From: Bacteroidales bacterium
GTDB lineage: Bacteria > Bacteroidota > Bacteroidia > Bacteroidales > Tenuifilaceae
Length of the DNA: 6,415 nt
Direction: 5' to 3'
Assembly: GCA_008933525.1 (NCBI GenBank)
Contig: WBUV01000192.1
Span: 1 to 6,415, forward strand
Below the pieces are notes generated by a model. That model ran no database searches, was not told where the DNA came from, and saw nothing but the letters and a program-made list of their open reading frames with translations. A program made the translations under genes and the position numbers. The first letter of the stretch is position 1; every line of letters begins with the position of its first letter. This document shows positions 5,084-6,415 of this stretch, one piece after another.

Positions 5084-6415
5084 TTAATTCTGAAGTTTGT
5101 TGAATTCATCAACGGTAACCTCTTTGGTATCGAGGGTTACATTCTCCTTGAACCAATCAACAACCTTTTTGTCAAGCAAACGCTCGTGAATTTTCTTAAC
5201 TTCTTCTCTGTTCTTTAGGATATCGTTAGCATAGCGAGCGATGTACTCCTCAGGTAGGAATGTCATACCGTAAGAAGCAAATTGGCTACGAGCGTAACCC
5301 ATTGCAAATTCGCGCATCTCCTCCTCGGTTACGGCAAATTTTTGCTCCTCGGCAACTTTGTTGCTAACCAACTGCCATTTCAAATCTTTCTCAAATAATG
5401 GGAATTCAGACTCAATTTGCTCGCGGGTGAATTTACCCTCGTTAATTGCAACTAACCAACGAATTAAAAATTCCTTTGGAAGTTCAATTTTTAGCTTATC
5501 GAGCATTTTATCCTTGATATCGATAGCAAAACGAGCATCGCCCTCAAGTTTTAGGTTGCGCTCAATTTCCTCGTCAATTTTCTTATTGAACTCCTCCTCC
5601 GATGTTACAACACCTTCGCCGTAAACCTTATCGAACAACTCCTGATTTAACTCAGCAGCAACAAAGGCCATAGTCTCGGTAATGGTTAACTGGAATAGAG
5701 GTTGAACTCCATCAAGCTCCTCTTTTTTGATGTGTAGTAATGCGGCTCTATCGGCTGGATTTGGAAATGCCTTGAAAGTGTCCAGAACAACAACATCGCC
5801 AACCTTAACGCCAATAAGTTTCTTGCGCTCAACCTCATCGGCAACTAGAGCCACAGAAATTGAGGCACCCTCAACGGTAACGCCATTCTCGCGTGGCGAC
5901 TCATCCTCGTTTAGTTCGGAAAGAGTTGCTTTAACAAGACCTTTATCGTCGGTTTTCTTAACTGGCTCGTACTTTCCGTTACGCTGGCGGTGGCTATCGG
6001 CAAAGTTCTTTCTAATTTCATCGTTAGCAAGGATTGTATAGTAAGGGAATTTGTCCTTTTTGCCGAATTTTAAATCGAACTCAGGAGCAATGCCTAAATC
6101 CCAAGCAAGTTCGAAACTTTCCTCGATATCCCAGTTGATTTTAGATTGATTCTCGCTTGGAAGTGGCTCACCAAGAGTTCTGATTTTATTCTCCTGAATA
6201 AAATCGAAAAGTTTATCGCTAGCCATTCTGGATACTTCCTCAACCAAAATATACTTGTAGTACATTTTGTGGATTAATGACTCAGGAGCCATTCCAGGGC
6301 GGAATCCTTTAATAACAGCTTTTTTGCGTTGCTCTTTTAGGGCTTTACTAACCTTCTCGGCGTAATCGGCCTTCTCAATACTAACGCGCACTGTGGTGTT
6401 TAGTGCATCGATATC
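5084..6415 (-). CDS. tig: Trigger factor, ribosome-associated chaperone (5' end cut by window edge)
   Basis: Trigger factor docks beside the ribosomal exit tunnel and shelters new polypeptides. The frame stays open to the right edge, where it reads DIDALNTTVRVSIEKADY. Bacteroidota trigger factors usually begin with a few residues before IDALN, so only about 6-8 codons are missing. The GTG at 6391 is internal, not the start. Counted from that GTG as residue 1, the ribosome-binding signature GFRPGMAP is at 29-36. The N-terminal domain runs to about 115, a divergent FKBP-like region spans about 148-245, and a helical SurA-like C-terminal domain follows to 435. The visible length of 443 residues, near 450 when complete, is usual for the phylum. 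The FKBP region lacks the IPGFE-type active-site motif and keeps only a GVKVGD segment that aligns with E. coli GHKAGE. Peptidyl-prolyl isomerase activity is therefore doubtful, while the chaperone role should hold. Confidence 0.94.
   Translation of the reverse strand, partial: DIDALNTTVRVSIEKADYAEKVSKALKEQRKKAVIKGFRPGMAPESLIHKMYYKYILVEEVSRMASDKLFDFIQENKIRTLGEPLPSENQSKINWDIEESFELAWDLGIAPEFDLKFGKKDKFPYYTILANDEIRKNFADSHRQRNGKYEPVKKTDDKGLVKATLSELNEDESPRENGVTVEGASISVALVADEVERKKLIGVKVGDVVVLDTFKAFPNPADRAALLHIKKEELDGVQPLFQLTITETMAFVAAELNQELFDKVYGEGVVTSEEEFNKKIDEEIERNLKLEGDARFAIDIKDKMLDKLKIELPKEFLIRWLVAINEGKFTREQIESEFPLFEKDLKWQLVSNKVAEEQKFAVTEEEMREFAMGYARSQFASYGMTFLPEEYIARYANDILKNREEVKKIHERLLDKKVVDWFKENVTLDTKEVTVDEFNKLQN

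Noticed and set aside
5358..6041. Two + strand open frames opposite tig
   Set aside because: They have serine-rich, low-complexity translations typical of the reverse complement of an acidic, glutamate-rich gene, and lie fully within a conserved coding region.
6389..6391. GTG as the start codon of trigger factor
   Set aside because: The frame stays open to the window edge and encodes DIDALNTTV before this codon, which fits the usual trigger factor N-terminus. The true start lies outside the window.

Overview
The window looks like a chromosomal housekeeping region of a member of the Bacteroidota, probably Bacteroidales-like. Four things suggest this: ThyA, ClpP, ClpX and trigger factor sequences of the type I associate with that phylum; AT-rich promoter-like boxes of the form TAnnTTTG instead of TATAAT; A-rich gene leaders without clear Shine-Dalgarno sequences; and a dispersed-type inverted repeat of a kind familiar from these genomes. 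The species cannot be named from the sequence alone.

Layout on the + strand: a tRNA-Leu gene (anticodon TAG) with its own promoter and a strong palindromic terminator; a membrane protein with two copies of a nucleoside-recognition/Gate-like unit; thyA (thymidylate synthase); a short spacer holding a degenerate inverted-repeat element; and folA (dihydrofolate reductase). ThyA makes dTMP and turns methylene-tetrahydrofolate into dihydrofolate, which FolA reduces back, so the two neighbours close one metabolic cycle.

Layout on the - strand, read from the right edge: tig (trigger factor, missing only its first few codons at the window edge), clpP and clpX. This is a common bacterial order: a ribosome-bound chaperone, then the peptidase and the unfoldase of the ClpXP protease. 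Here a hairpin terminator follows both tig and clpP, and clpX has its own promoter-like box, so the three may be separate transcription units.

folA and clpX converge with no bases between their stop codons. A terminator-like hairpin lies inside the last codons of folA and is placed to end clpX transcription. No unknown enzyme system, CRISPR array, insertion sequence or prophage gene was found. The points worth a second look are regulatory: the embedded terminator, an inverted repeat ahead of folA, the overlap of a terminator and a promoter after the tRNA, and departures from the E. coli forms in trigger factor and ClpX. No gene-free stretch exceeds about 210 bases.
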